Numbered from the stretch's first letter, positions 27,000 to 35,922 are shown. The stretch: DNA of 64,000 bases from Streptomyces flaveolus (GCF_000716535.1 NZ_JNWV01000006.1:186001-250000), one strand, 5' to 3'. Made by a program: numbers and translations. Notes: a model not told the origin generated them from the sequence alone.

Positions 27000-27767
27000 A
27001 TGCCGCAGTCCTCCGACGCCGACTTCCTCGCCACCACCGCCGACCGCTTGGCCGCCCTGCCCACCGTGCGGGCCGTGGCCCTCGGCGGTTCCCGCGCCGA
27101 GGGCACCCACCGCCCGGACAGCGACTGGGACCTGGCGGTCTACTACCGGGGCCCCTTCGACCCCGACGACCTGCGCGCGCTCGGCTGGCCGGGCGAGGTC
27201 TCCGACCTCGGCGGCTGGGGCGGTGGCGTCTTCAACGGCGGTGCCTGGCTGACCATCGACGGACGACGGGTCGACGTGCACTACCGGGACCTGGACGTCG
27301 TCGCACACGAACTGGCCGAGACGGAGCAGGGCCGCTTCCGGGTCGAGCCGCTGCTGTTCCACCTGGCCGGGATCCCCACCTACCTGATCGTCGCCGAACT
27401 GGCGCTCAACCGGGTCCTGCGCGGCGACCTCCCGCGCCCGGCCACCTACCCACCCGCCCTCCGCCGCACGGCCTTCGACCACTGGTCCGGCACCGCCCGC
27501 GCCACCCTCTCCTACGCCAAGGCCAACCACGCCCCCCACGCCCGCCTCACCGAAACCGCCGGCGCCCTGGCCACAGCCGCCACCCAGTCCGCCCACGCCG
27601 TCCTCGCGGCCCACGGCGAATGGGTGACCAACGAGAAACGCCTCCTGGAGCGGGCGGGGCTGCGGGGGATCGACGCGGTCGTGGGTGCGCTGCGGGCCGA
27701 GCCCGGCGCCCTGGCCGATGCCGTGGCCGAAGCCGAGGACATCATCACCGAGGCGTTGCGTTCATAA
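27000..27767 (+). CDS. Nucleotidyltransferase-domain protein
   Basis: 255 aa. The N-terminal Pol-beta-type nucleotidyltransferase motif 'ALGGSRAEGTHRPDSDWDLAVYY' (about 30-52) contains G-S and D-x-D (S-D-W-D), and a third carboxylate lies in 'RVDVHYRDLD'. The C-terminal half is helical, similar to kanamycin nucleotidyltransferase-like and HepT-partner arrangements. It may adenylylate a small molecule or protein; no substrate is evident. It is flanked by two similar 25-bp sequences at 26900-26925 and 27773-27798. Confidence 0.82.
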   Translation: MPQSSDADFLATTADRLAALPTVRAVALGGSRAEGTHRPDSDWDLAVYYRGPFDPDDLRALGWPGEVSDLGGWGGGVFNGGAWLTIDGRRVDVHYRDLDVVAHELAETEQGRFRVEPLLFHLAGIPTYLIVAELALNRVLRGDLPRPATYPPALRRTAFDHWSGTARATLSYAKANHAPHARLTETAGALATAATQSAHAVLAAHGEWVTNEKRLLERAGLRGIDAVVGALRAEPGALADAVAEAEDIITEALRS

Positions 27768-27910
27768 AGAAAACGCGGGCCCAGGCACCTTTCACCTGAC
27801 TGAAACGTGAGCGCGCCGTTCGCGTGGGGAACGCGATCTACCGTGGAGGTGCCTCCACCGGCCACCGTCGTCCGAAGGCCCACCCCCGCCCTCGTATGAA
27901 CAGGAGCCCC

Positions 27911-29755
27911 GTGTCGCGGCGTGCTGTACCCCTCTGGCTCGCTCATGCCTTCCGTGCTCAGCGCGGTCCCGTTCCCTGGAGTGCCGTGTGCCGGGGGGCG
28001 CTCGCCGCCGGGCTGTTGTTGCCGGCCGGGATGCTCGGCGGGCAGACGGCCTCCGGGGTGCTCGCCGCGATCGGTGCGATGCTCGCCGGCATCAACGACC
28101 GGCCCGGCAGCCGGCGCGCGTCCGTGAAGCGGCTCGGGGTGCCCGCGCTCGCCGGGGCGCTGGGCCTGCTCCTCGGCACGTACGCCGGACAGGGCCTGGC
28201 CGCCGTACCGCTGACCCTGGCGCTCACCGCGCTGGGGCTGGTCGCCGGCGGCATCAGTGCCGTCGGGCCCGTCGCCTCCGCCGCCGGCACACAGCTGCTC
28301 GTCGCCGCGGCCATCGGCGCCGGGATGCCCGCGGCCGAGAGCGGCTGGCAGCGGGCCCTGGCCTTCCTGGCCGGCGCCGGCTGGCTGCTGGCGCTGCGGC
28401 TGGCCCTGCCCACCCCCGGTTCGCTGGCCGGTGACTTCCGGTTCGACGGCGAGCGGGACGCGGTCGCCGACGTGTACGACGCCATCGCCGCACTCGTCGA
28501 CGCCGTGGGCGGGGAGCACGCCACCGCCCGGCGGGCCGCGCTGACCGCCGCGCTCGACCACGCCCAGGACGCCCTCGCCGGACCCCGGCTGCGCCGGTAC
28601 GCCGGTTCCGCCGCCGAGCGCCGGCTGCACGCCCGGTTCGCGGCGGCCCTGCCCCTGGCCGAGGCCGCCACCGCCCTGTACTGGGCGGGAGAACCCGTGC
28701 CGGCGCGGGCGGCCGAGGGCCCCCGGCGGCTCGCCGCCGCCGTCCGTGGCAACACCGGCACCGGCCCGCTGCCCGCGCCGCACCGGTCGGCCCCCGCCCT
28801 GCGCGCCCTGGACGACGCCCTGCTCCGCGCCGCCGACGCCTTCGACCGGGGCGAGGGCGCCCACCGCGGGCTGCTCGGCCGCCGCCGCGGCTTCCGGCAC
28901 GCCCTGCGGGCCGCCCTGGGCACCGGCGGGCGCGAGTACGGGCTGCGCGTCGCCCTCTGCTTCGGCGCCAGCGCCGCCATCGCCCAGGCCCTGCACCACA
29001 CCCGCTGGTACGGGCAGCACGAGCACTGGTACTGGCTGCCCGCCACCGCCGTCTTCCTCGTCAAGCCCGACCTCGGCCCGCTCGCCTCACGTGTGCTGTG
29101 CCGGGCCGCCGGGACCGTGCTCGGCGCCCTGGTGTTCGCCGGCCTCGCCGCGCTGCTGCCCCGCCCGGCCGGGCTGGTCGCGCTGGTGGCGGTCTGCGGT
29201 GCGGTCATACCGGTCGCCACCCGGCACTTCGCGGCGCTCACCGCCGTCGTCACCGTGCTCGTCCTCGCCCTGGTCATGGCCGGCGGGGAGCCGCAGGCGT
29301 CGGTCAGCCGGATCGGCGAGACCCTGCTGGCCTGCGCGCTCGTGCTGGTCGTGGGACACCTGCCGATGCCGGGGGAGCGGGGCGGCGGGGTACGGGCCCG
29401 GCTCACGGCGGCCGGCAACGCCGCCGACGCCTATCTCCTGCACGTCCTCGGCGAGTCCGGCGACCGCGCCGAGCGGTGGGCGCTGCGCCGGGAGGCCTAC
29501 CGGACCCTCGCCGAGGCCCGGACCGCCATCGCCCTCGCCGCCGCCGAACTGCCCGCCCTCGCCCGGCACACCGAGGGCACGGACGCCGTCGCCGAGGTGC
29601 TGGAACGGCTCGTGGACACGACCACGGCCTGCGCCGTGCACCTCGACGAGACCGGCCGGCTCACCCCCCGGCACCTCCGCCAGCTCCGGGACGCGCTGGG
29701 GGAGCTGGAGCGGCGGGGGATGCGGGTACCGGTGCACGCGCCGGCTGCCGCCTAG
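27911..29755 (+). CDS. FUSC-family membrane transporter (aromatic acid exporter-like)
   Basis: 614 aa in the tandem FUSC arrangement: an N-terminal membrane bundle (about 30-165), a cytoplasmic helical region (about 175-330), a second membrane bundle (about 345-485, including 'WYGQHEHWYWLPATAVFLVKPD') and a C-terminal helical domain. Relatives (YccS, AaeB) export aromatic carboxylates or are uncharacterised. The chosen start is GTG 27911, preceded by AGGAG at 4 bp; ATG 27896 is an alternative. Confidence 0.85.
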   Translation: MSRRAVPLWLAHAFRAQRGPVPWSAVCRGALAAGLLLPAGMLGGQTASGVLAAIGAMLAGINDRPGSRRASVKRLGVPALAGALGLLLGTYAGQGLAAVPLTLALTALGLVAGGISAVGPVASAAGTQLLVAAAIGAGMPAAESGWQRALAFLAGAGWLLALRLALPTPGSLAGDFRFDGERDAVADVYDAIAALVDAVGGEHATARRAALTAALDHAQDALAGPRLRRYAGSAAERRLHARFAAALPLAEAATALYWAGEPVPARAAEGPRRLAAAVRGNTGTGPLPAPHRSAPALRALDDALLRAADAFDRGEGAHRGLLGRRRGFRHALRAALGTGGREYGLRVALCFGASAAIAQALHHTRWYGQHEHWYWLPATAVFLVKPDLGPLASRVLCRAAGTVLGALVFAGLAALLPRPAGLVALVAVCGAVIPVATRHFAALTAVVTVLVLALVMAGGEPQASVSRIGETLLACALVLVVGHLPMPGERGGGVRARLTAAGNAADAYLLHVLGESGDRAERWALRREAYRTLAEARTAIALAAAELPALARHTEGTDAVAEVLERLVDTTTACAVHLDETGRLTPRHLRQLRDALGELERRGMRVPVHAPAAA

Positions 29756-29777
29756 CCGTACCGGCCCGCTCGGCCGG

Positions 29778-30728
29778 CTAGGCCACCCGTATCCACACCG
29801 GAGCGTGGTCCGAGCCGTGCGTGTCGCGGCGTTCCGCGGGGTCGGGGCCGATCGACGGCAGGTGGGGTGGCGGGTCGGCGGGCAGGCCGGTGCCCGCCTC
29901 CGTCACCCGATGGGCCAGGTGGTGGCTGATCATGACGTGATCGATCAGCTCGCGGCGCCCGGAGTCGATCCGCGAGTAGCGGCGGTCGGCCGGTATCAGC
30001 GGGGCCACGTCCCACAGCCGTACCGCGTCGCCCTGGTCCGGATGGTCGTACCCGGGGGTGCCGATCTCGGAGCCGGGCGGGCCGAGCACCATCTGCGTGG
30101 TGGCGGCGGGCACCTCGTCGTTGAGGTCACCGAGCACGGCCACGTCCCGGGTCCGGCCCTCGCCCGCCAGCAACTCGTCCGCGAGGGCCCGCAGGGCCGC
30201 GGCCTCGGCGGCGCGACGGTACAGGGCGTACGCCCCGTAGCGGGCCCGTTCGCCCTCGTCGTGGGGGAGGAAACGGTTCCCGGGATAGCTGAGCAGCTTG
30301 GACTTCAGGTGCGCGACCGCCACCGTCAGCTCACCCGCCCCGGTGTCCGTGGCCACCGCCAGGAACCCCCGGCCGGCCGCCGCCTCCGTCGCACCCGAGT
30401 CGTCCGACTGCACCGGGCGGAGCGGCGCCGGGAAGCCGGCCGTGTCGGTGACCACACGCAGCTCGGTCCGGCCGAGGAAGCCGACCCGTATGCCGCGCCC
30501 GTCGGGATGCGTGGACAGGGCCGTGTACCAGTCGCCGCCCAGCAGACCGGTCAGGTCGGCGAGCGCGTCCGGGTCCCCGACCTCCTGGACGCCGAGCAGT
30601 AACGGGTCGAGCGCGGTGATCACGCTGGCGAGCGCGGCGAGTTTCGCCTCGTAGGCGGCCTTGTCGCGCGGGCCGTACGGGCCGCCGGGGCGGTAGAGGT
30701 TCTCCAGGTTCCAGGTGCCGAGGAGCAT
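29778..30728 (-). CDS. Endonuclease/exonuclease/phosphatase-family hydrolase
   Basis: 316 aa of the Mg2+-dependent DNase I-like fold. Seen: 'TWNLENLYRP' (metal-binding Asn/Glu), 'LLGVQEVG' (catalytic Glu), 'VAVAHLKSK' (His), 'VAVLGDLNDEVPA' (G-D-x-N) and the terminal 'HGSDHAPVW' (S-D-H). All catalytic positions are present. No signal peptide is visible, so it acts in the cytoplasm, on an unknown phosphoester substrate. The ATG at 30728 follows AAAGGAG at 6 bp. Confidence 0.9.
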   Translation of the reverse strand: MLLGTWNLENLYRPGGPYGPRDKAAYEAKLAALASVITALDPLLLGVQEVGDPDALADLTGLLGGDWYTALSTHPDGRGIRVGFLGRTELRVVTDTAGFPAPLRPVQSDDSGATEAAAGRGFLAVATDTGAGELTVAVAHLKSKLLSYPGNRFLPHDEGERARYGAYALYRRAAEAAALRALADELLAGEGRTRDVAVLGDLNDEVPAATTQMVLGPPGSEIGTPGYDHPDQGDAVRLWDVAPLIPADRRYSRIDSGRRELIDHVMISHHLAHRVTEAGTGLPADPPPHLPSIGPDPAERRDTHGSDHAPVWIRVA

Positions 30729-30751
30729 GCCGGCTCCTTTCGAGGGCCGTG

Positions 30752-30809
30752 GACAGGGGCCCAGCAGACAGGGGCCCCGAGCAGGGGCCCCGACAGGGGC
30801 ACAGGGGCC
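30752..30809. repeat. CAGGGGCCC short repeat
   Basis: Five imperfect copies of a C-A-G-G-G-G-C-C unit at 8-16 bp spacing between the divergent nuclease gene and the deaminase gene. It can fold as several GGGGCCCC self-complementary units and may affect transcription between the two. Function unknown. Confidence 0.5.
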
Positions 30810-30924
30810 GCGGGCGGGCCGTGATGAGGCCAGGGTGCTCGCCCCGCGCGCCGCGCGCGAGGGCTGTGACCCGGATGTGTGGTTTGGCTCACATCGCGGT
30901 ACGACAGGGCCGTACGTTGGACTC

Positions 30925-32307
30925 ATGAGTGCCGTTGGGCCCCTGAGCGCCGCTCCCGCCGACCTGATCGTCACCGACTGCACGGTCCTCGTCCACCACC
31001 AGGACGAGGGCGACGGGGAAGGGATCGGATTCCGCCAGGACGCCGCGATCGTCGTCCGCGACGGCGTGATCGACGCGGTGACGACGGCCGCCGCCGTGCG
31101 GGACCTGCCGGCCGTCACGCGGATCGAGGCGCCCGGGCAGATCGCGCTGCCCGGACTGATCAACTGCCACACGCACGCACCGATGGTGGCCCTGCGCGGC
31201 CTCGCCGAGGACCTGCCGACCGAGGAGTGGTTCAACGACGTCGTCTGGCCCGTGGAGACCAACCTCACGGAGCGGGACGTGGAGTTGGGGGCGCGGCTCG
31301 CCTGCGCCGAGATGATCCGGGGCGGGGTGACCTGCTTCGCCGACCACTACTTCCACATGGACACCGTCGCCGCCGTCGTCGCCGAGTGCGGCCTGCGCGC
31401 CCACCTCGGCGCGACCTTCTTCTCCAGCCAGGGGCCGCGGGCGCGCGAGGCGTCACTGGAGTTCGCGCTCCGGCGGCGCGGCGCGGCCGACGGCCGCATC
31501 ACCACGGCCCTCGCCCCGCACGCCCCCTACACCGTCACCGACGCCGACCTCACCGCCACCGCCGAACTCGCCCGCGCGCACGGCCTGCCCGTGCACATCC
31601 ACGCCGCCGAGAACCGCGACCAGACCGACACCAGCCTCGCCCGGCACGGCCGTACGCCCATCGAGATCCTGGACCGCACCGGACTCCTCGACACCGACCT
31701 CCTCATCGCCCACGGCACCGGAATCATGGAACGGGACCTGCCGCTGCTGGCCCGCACGGGCGGCCGTACGGCCGTGGCCACCGCGCCCCGCGGTTACCTC
31801 AAGTTCGCCTGGCCGACGACCACCCCGGTACGGGCCCTGCGCGCGGCCGGCGTCCCCGTCGGCCTCGCCACGGACGGCGCCGCCTCCAACAACTCCCTCG
31901 ACGTATGGGAGGCGATGGCGCTGACCTCCCTGATCCAGAAGTCCACCGAGGGCGACCCGCGCTGGCTGACCTCCCGCCAGGCCCTGCACCACGCCACGGT
32001 GCTAAGCGCCCGCGCGGTCGGGCTCGGCGACCGGGTCGGCACCCTCGCGCCCGGCCGGCGCGCCGACATCGTCCTCGTCGACCTCACCGGCCCGCACACC
32101 CAGCCGGTGCACGACCTCGCCGCCACCCTCGTGCACAGCGCCCGCGCCGCCGACGTCCGCACGACCGTCGTCGACGGCCGCGTGCTGATGAGAGACCGCG
32201 AACTGCTCACGCTCGACGTACCGGCGGTCGTACGGGAGCTGACGGACCGGCTGCCCGCGCTGACCGCACGCGACCACGGGCGACGCCTTCAGCAGTACGA
32301 CACCTGA
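30925..32307 (+). CDS. Amidohydrolase, MtaD/S-adenosylhomocysteine deaminase-like
   Basis: 460 aa. It has the amidohydrolase metal-site motifs: 'LPGLINCHTHAPM' (H-x-H), 'HIHAAEN' with the bridging His, 'IAHGTGI' (His) and 'LATDGAASNN' (Asp). The N- and C-terminal beta-sandwich halves are present ('LIVTDCTVLV' and 'GRRADIVLVDL'). The set fits 5-methylthioadenosine/S-adenosylhomocysteine deaminases and 8-oxoguanine or N-formimino hydrolases; the exact purine or amidine substrate cannot be read. TACGTT just before the ATG suggests leaderless initiation. Confidence 0.87.
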   Translation: MSAVGPLSAAPADLIVTDCTVLVHHQDEGDGEGIGFRQDAAIVVRDGVIDAVTTAAAVRDLPAVTRIEAPGQIALPGLINCHTHAPMVALRGLAEDLPTEEWFNDVVWPVETNLTERDVELGARLACAEMIRGGVTCFADHYFHMDTVAAVVAECGLRAHLGATFFSSQGPRAREASLEFALRRRGAADGRITTALAPHAPYTVTDADLTATAELARAHGLPVHIHAAENRDQTDTSLARHGRTPIEILDRTGLLDTDLLIAHGTGIMERDLPLLARTGGRTAVATAPRGYLKFAWPTTTPVRALRAAGVPVGLATDGAASNNSLDVWEAMALTSLIQKSTEGDPRWLTSRQALHHATVLSARAVGLGDRVGTLAPGRRADIVLVDLTGPHTQPVHDLAATLVHSARAADVRTTVVDGRVLMRDRELLTLDVPAVVRELTDRLPALTARDHGRRLQQYDT

Positions 32308-32424
32308 GCCGCTCCTGGCCGAATGCCGGGCGGGACTTGGCCGAAAAATCCTCCGTCCCCCGCGATGAGTTCCGCTGCCGTCGGCGGTCACCAACCCTGA
32401 ACCGACCGTCGGACAGGAGGGCCC

Positions 32425-33105
32425 ATGTCGCACCCGGAGATCGTCTCGCGCGAGCAGTGGCGCGCGGCGCGCGAGGAGTTGCTGCGCAAGGAGGAGGCGG
32501 TCAGACGGGCGCGCGAGGTACTGGGCGCCGAGCGGCGGCGGCTGCCCATGGTCGAGGTCGACCCGGACTACGTCTTCGAGGGCGGCGACGGCAAGGCCAC
32601 CCTGCTGGACCTCTTCGAGGGACGGGCCCAGCTCGTCGTCCACCACTTCATGTTCGCCCCGGAGTGGGAGACTGGCTGCCCGTGCTGCGCGGCCTTCCTG
32701 GACCAGGTCGGCCACCTCGCCCACCTGCGCGCCCGGAACACCTCCTTCGCGGCCGTCTCCCGGGCACCGTTCACCCGGATCCTGCCGTTCAAGGCGCGGA
32801 TGGGGTGGGCGGTGCCCTGGTACTCCTCGGCGCACAGCGGCGACGACGGCGACGGCGACCGCGATTCCGTCCGCGACTTCAACCGTGACTTCGAGGCCAC
32901 CGTCGAGTCGGGCGGCGAGCTGGTGGAGCGCCCGGGTCTCAGTTGCTTCCTGCGCGACCACGACCGCGTCTTCCACACCTACTCCGTGTACGACGACGGG
33001 CTGGACGGACTGGGCACCACCTCGGCCCTGCTCGACCTGACCGCACTGGGCCGCAGGCCGGCCGGGAGCGAGGTGCTCCGGCTGCACGACGAGTACGACT
33101 ACTGA
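32425..33105 (+). CDS. DUF899 thioredoxin-fold protein
   Basis: 226 aa of the DUF899 family (AhpC/TSA-like fold). Landmarks are 'YVFEGGDGKATLLDLFEGRAQ', 'HHFMFAPEWETGCPCCAAF' with a C-P-C-C redox-like motif at about 90-93, and 'CFLRDHDRVFHTYSVYDDG'. Probably a peroxidase- or dithiol-type enzyme; no activity is established. The ATG at 32425 has GACAGGAGGG at 6 bp. Confidence 0.87.
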   Translation: MSHPEIVSREQWRAAREELLRKEEAVRRAREVLGAERRRLPMVEVDPDYVFEGGDGKATLLDLFEGRAQLVVHHFMFAPEWETGCPCCAAFLDQVGHLAHLRARNTSFAAVSRAPFTRILPFKARMGWAVPWYSSAHSGDDGDGDRDSVRDFNRDFEATVESGGELVERPGLSCFLRDHDRVFHTYSVYDDGLDGLGTTSALLDLTALGRRPAGSEVLRLHDEYDY

Positions 33106-33107
33106 TG

Positions 33108-33170
33108 CGCAAGGTGCGGATGCCGACACGAAGTGTGCAGACGTTGATACGGAGCGTGCGATTCGTGTCA
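33108..33170. repeat. 21-bp imperfect triple repeat
   Basis: Three copies with a 21-bp period (core GGTGCGGATGCCGACACG, then GTGTGCAGACGTTGATACG, then GCGTGCGATTCGTGTCAC) directly after the DUF899 stop. It is more AT-rich than its surroundings. It may be an operator array or a decayed reading frame. Confidence 0.4.
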
Positions 33171-33300
33171 CAAGGTGAACGGATCCTCACGGTCCGCGCC
33201 GACCCGGTGTCGACAATGTCTCAGTCCCGTCACTGACCGAGCCGCTTGCCTTCTCCAGGGCGTTAACTCCTACACGTACGACGCTTCCTGGAGGTGCGAG

Positions 33301-33477
33301 ATGGTGAACGGGCGAACGGTGCTCGAACGCTTTCCCGCCGGTGGTCCCCGCGGCTCCTGGCCCGCGGAGGAATTCGCGCACGCGCGGCGACTCGAAGGCC
33401 TGCCCGCCGAGGTCGTCATGGACCTCGCGACGGACACGTTCCTGGTGATCGTCCGCGGCGGCGAGGCGATCGAATAG
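33301..33477 (+). CDS. Small conserved-looking hypothetical protein (58 aa)
   Basis: A 58-aa soluble protein beginning M-V-N-G-R-T-V-L-E-R and ending 'EVVMDLATDTFLVIVRGGEA'. The ATG is preceded by GGAGG at 6 bp in a 195-bp gap with promoter-like AT-richer sequence. No domain recognised. It ends 14 bp before the convergent ABC pseudogene. Confidence 0.6.
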   Translation: MVNGRTVLERFPAGGPRGSWPAEEFAHARRLEGLPAEVVMDLATDTFLVIVRGGEAIE

Positions 33478-33491
33478 CCGGTCCGCGGGAC

Positions 33492-33970
33492 TCAGGCCGG
33501 CTTCGGCGCCGGCACCCGCACCGTGAACTGCTGCGCCTGGAGGGAGTACAGCTCCGCGTAGACACCGCCCCTGGTCAGTAGCTCCTCAGGGGTGCCGGAC
33601 TCCACCAGGCGCCCGTGCTCCAGCACGTGCACCAGGTCGGCGTGCCGGACCGAGGCCAGCCGGTGGGTGATCAGGACGACCGTCTGCCCGCCGCCCGCCA
33701 GCGCCCGGATCTTCTCGAACACCTCCAGCTCGGCCCGCGCGTCCAGCGCCGCCGTCGGCTCGTCCGCGCGGCCCGCGCGTCCGCCTGCCGGGCCAGCCGG
33801 AGACTGGACGCCAGCATGCCGGGCAGCCGGGTCATCATCGCCCGGAAGGTCAGCGCGAGGAAGGCGTCCGCGTGCTGGTTCCAACCCATGTCGTACCGCA
33901 GCGGCCCGCCGAACAGCAGCCGTTCCGACGCCGACACCACCGGCTCGGCAGCCTCCCGCTTCTTCCTCAC
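33492..33970 (-). pseudogene. ABC transporter (permease-ATPase) reduced to its two ends by internal deletion
   Basis: The 5' end (GTG about 33970) encodes the N-terminus of a fused membrane-ATPase exporter: 'LLFGGPLRYDMGWNQHADAF', 'LALTFRAMMTRLPGM', 'LRLARQADARA'. It is then joined out of frame to the Walker B/D-loop 3' end 'ADEPTAALDARAELEVFEKI', 'LITHRLASVRHADLVHVLEHG', running to the stop at 33492. The transmembrane helices, Walker A and signature motif are all missing (parents are about 600 aa). The junction lies near 33755-33795, where CGGACG occurs on both sides, a possible microhomology. The surviving parts are well conserved. Confidence 0.8.
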
Positions 33971-34237
33971 CGTGACCTCCCGGACCCCGACGGAACGGCC
34001 ACTATTCCGGCCGGGACCCCCGGCTCGGCAGGGCGTGAGCAGACGCACGAGGGGCGCGGAGGGAGCACGGTCCGCGTGAGCGGCGCGGTGGGCGGGTGTG
34101 GGGTGGCGGATGAGACGTGGCGGGGACTGGGGGCGCGGGCTGGGTGCCGAAGCTGTGGGAGTGGAGGAAACGGGCGCGCTGGGACGGCACCGACGGCAAC
34201 CTGGGCGGCGACGGCTACGCCCAGGCGGTCGCGACGG

Positions 34238-34687
34238 CTACGCCGAGACCGCCCGAGACCAGTCCGGAGCCGTTCCCGTCACCCGGCACAGGGCCAGGTA
34301 CAGCGGGATCGGCGGGGTGTACGGAACCGTGCCCTCCGGGCGATGGATCAGCCGGGCGGTGCCGGTGGCCAGGGCACCGACGGCGTAGTGGGCCGGGGCC
34401 GGCCAGGGCAGGGCGTAGTCGGAGTCCGACGGAACGATCCACCACCAGTGGGAGCCGTCGGCGTACACGCACCCCACCCGTGGCAGCCGGGGTACGACGA
34501 GCGGACCGAGGCGGTCGGGCACGGCGACGGCGTCGCAGCCGAGCGGGGCCGTCATGCCGTCCGGCAGGGACAGACGGTGGGCCGGATCCGGGGTCGGGCG
34601 CCGGCGCTGCAGTCGTACCAGGGTGTCCAGGCCGATGGCGTGCTCCTGGCCGGCACCGGTGCCACCGGGCCGCCCGGCGCCGGTCAC
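34238..34687 (-). CDS. Hypothetical protein coupled to the RsbW-like ATPase
   Basis: 149 aa, not recognised. A Gly-rich N-terminus is followed by 'DTLVRLQRRRPTPDPAHRLS', 'VGCVYADGSHWWWIVPSDSD' and 'IPLYLALCRVTGTAPDW'. The GTG start (34687) overlaps the ATPase stop as GTGA, so it is translated by coupling. The gap to the left (33971-34237) holds no supportable gene. Confidence 0.7.
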   Translation of the reverse strand: MTGAGRPGGTGAGQEHAIGLDTLVRLQRRRPTPDPAHRLSLPDGMTAPLGCDAVAVPDRLGPLVVPRLPRVGCVYADGSHWWWIVPSDSDYALPWPAPAHYAVGALATGTARLIHRPEGTVPYTPPIPLYLALCRVTGTAPDWSRAVSA

Positions 34688-35922
34688 GACCGCTCTCCGT
34701 AGGGATGCGGCCCCGGCACACCGTGCGGGCGCTGTTCCGGTGCCCCGGGACGCGTAACCTGCGGCGCGAACTGCTCCGGCTGCGCGGCGTACAGGTGCTG
34801 CTCCGCCGCCCCGTACCGGTGCTGCTCGGGCAACCGGTGCAGCGGTTGCCCGGCGGGGAGGTGCCGATGACGCTCCGGCTCTCCTCGCCCGTGGTGCCCC
34901 GGTGTTCCGGGCTGCCCGGGCATCCCCGTCCCATACAGCGCAGGCCCCCCCGGCCCGTACTGCTCAAGAGCCCACCGTTGCTGCACCGGCACGGCGTCCT
35001 GGTGGTGTTCCGAGGCAGCATTCTTGCGCTGCCCCGATGCCGCGCCCCGGTGGTGCTCCGAGGCGGCGTCCCTGTGCTGCTCCGGTACGGCGCCCCGGTG
35101 TTGCTCGCCGGTAGCGTCCCCGCCCTGCTTCGAGGCGGCGTTCCTGTGCTGCTCCGGCATGGCGTCCCGGTGGTGCTCCCAGGCCGCGTCCCCACCCTGC
35201 TCCGACGCCGTGCCCCGACGCCCCTGCGGACCTGTGTGCCGGAGCTGCCCCGGTGCCGTACCCCGCTGCTCCTCCGGCGCCACCCGCCCACTCGCGCCTG
35301 CCGGCTGGTCGTCGTCGGAGTCGTCCGGACGGCCCGGCTTGGGACGGGCGCCCCAGCCCAGGTCGTCGCGCGGCTCGGCGGTGTCCGGGGCGGCGGCGTC
35401 GTTCCGGCGGGGCAGCTCGGCCCAGACCAGCAGTCCGGGGCCGTGCTCCTGGGCCCCCCAGGCCCGGCACAGCGCGTCGACGAGAAGCAACCCCCTCCCG
35501 TGCTCCTCGTCAGGTCGCTGCGGAGACGGGTGGGGTTCGCCAGGAGCACAGCCCTCGTCACGTACGGCTATGCGCACCATGTCGTCGTGGTCGTACAGCT
35601 CGCACACGACCCGGTCGCTCGCGGTGTGCACGATCGCGTTGGTGACCAGCTCGGATATGACCAGGGCAGCGCTGTCACAGGTGTCCGCGCACACTGCCCA
35701 GCCGGACAGCCGAGCCTGCGTCAGGCGTCTGGCCTGGGCGACGGAACCTGGATGTGCGGCCAGCTCGAAGCGGAACCTGCGCTCGGCAGTGCCCCCCTGG
35801 GAGGGCGCTGCCTCCCCCACGTTCGAACCGGCTCGCGCGGGGGAACCCCCATCGGCACCGAGACCGGAACGGTCTGCGGCGGCGTCTGTTCCTAAAGGCG
35901 CGGACGGAATCACGCCTGCCAC
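34684..35922 (-). CDS. RsbW/anti-sigma-type ATP-binding protein with ten tandem 8-residue repeats
   Basis: About 412 aa. The N-terminal half holds a GHKL histidine-kinase-like ATPase domain (about 45-175): N-box 'ALVISELVTNAIVHT', G1 'VRDEGCAPGEPHP', G2 'GRGLLLVDALCRAWG'. The C-terminal half is low-complexity and disordered. At its centre, ten exact octapeptides of consensus H-R-D-A-A-S-E-Q/H run in tandem (DNA 34981-35220, 24-bp unit); further degenerate Gln/His/Pro copies follow. These ATPases act as anti-sigma-like kinases or binders in Streptomyces. It lies divergent to an HTH/DUF397 pair. The start is ambiguous: GTG 35922, GTG 35913 or TTG 35949. Confidence 0.82.
   Translation of the reverse strand: MAGVIPSAPLGTDAAADRSGLGADGGSPARAGSNVGEAAPSQGGTAERRFRFELAAHPGSVAQARRLTQARLSGWAVCADTCDSAALVISELVTNAIVHTASDRVVCELYDHDDMVRIAVRDEGCAPGEPHPSPQRPDEEHGRGLLLVDALCRAWGAQEHGPGLLVWAELPRRNDAAAPDTAEPRDDLGWGARPKPGRPDDSDDDQPAGASGRVAPEEQRGTAPGQLRHTGPQGRRGTASEQGGDAAWEHHRDAMPEQHRNAASKQGGDATGEQHRGAVPEQHRDAASEHHRGAASGQRKNAASEHHQDAVPVQQRWALEQYGPGGPALYGTGMPGQPGTPGHHGRGEPERHRHLPAGQPLHRLPEQHRYGAAEQHLYAAQPEQFAPQVTRPGAPEQRPHGVPGPHPYGERS
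34981..35220 (-). repeat. In-frame 24-bp (8-codon) minisatellite, ten copies
   Basis: On the minus strand the units read R-R-G-T-A-S-E-Q, G-G-D-A-A-W-E-H, H-R-D-A-M-P-E-Q, H-R-N-A-A-S-K-Q, G-G-D-A-T-G-E-Q, H-R-G-A-V-P-E-Q, H-R-D-A-A-S-E-H, H-R-G-A-A-S-G-Q, R-K-N-A-A-S-E-H, H-Q-D-A-V-P-V-Q. Copy number can change without breaking the frame. Confidence 0.9.
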
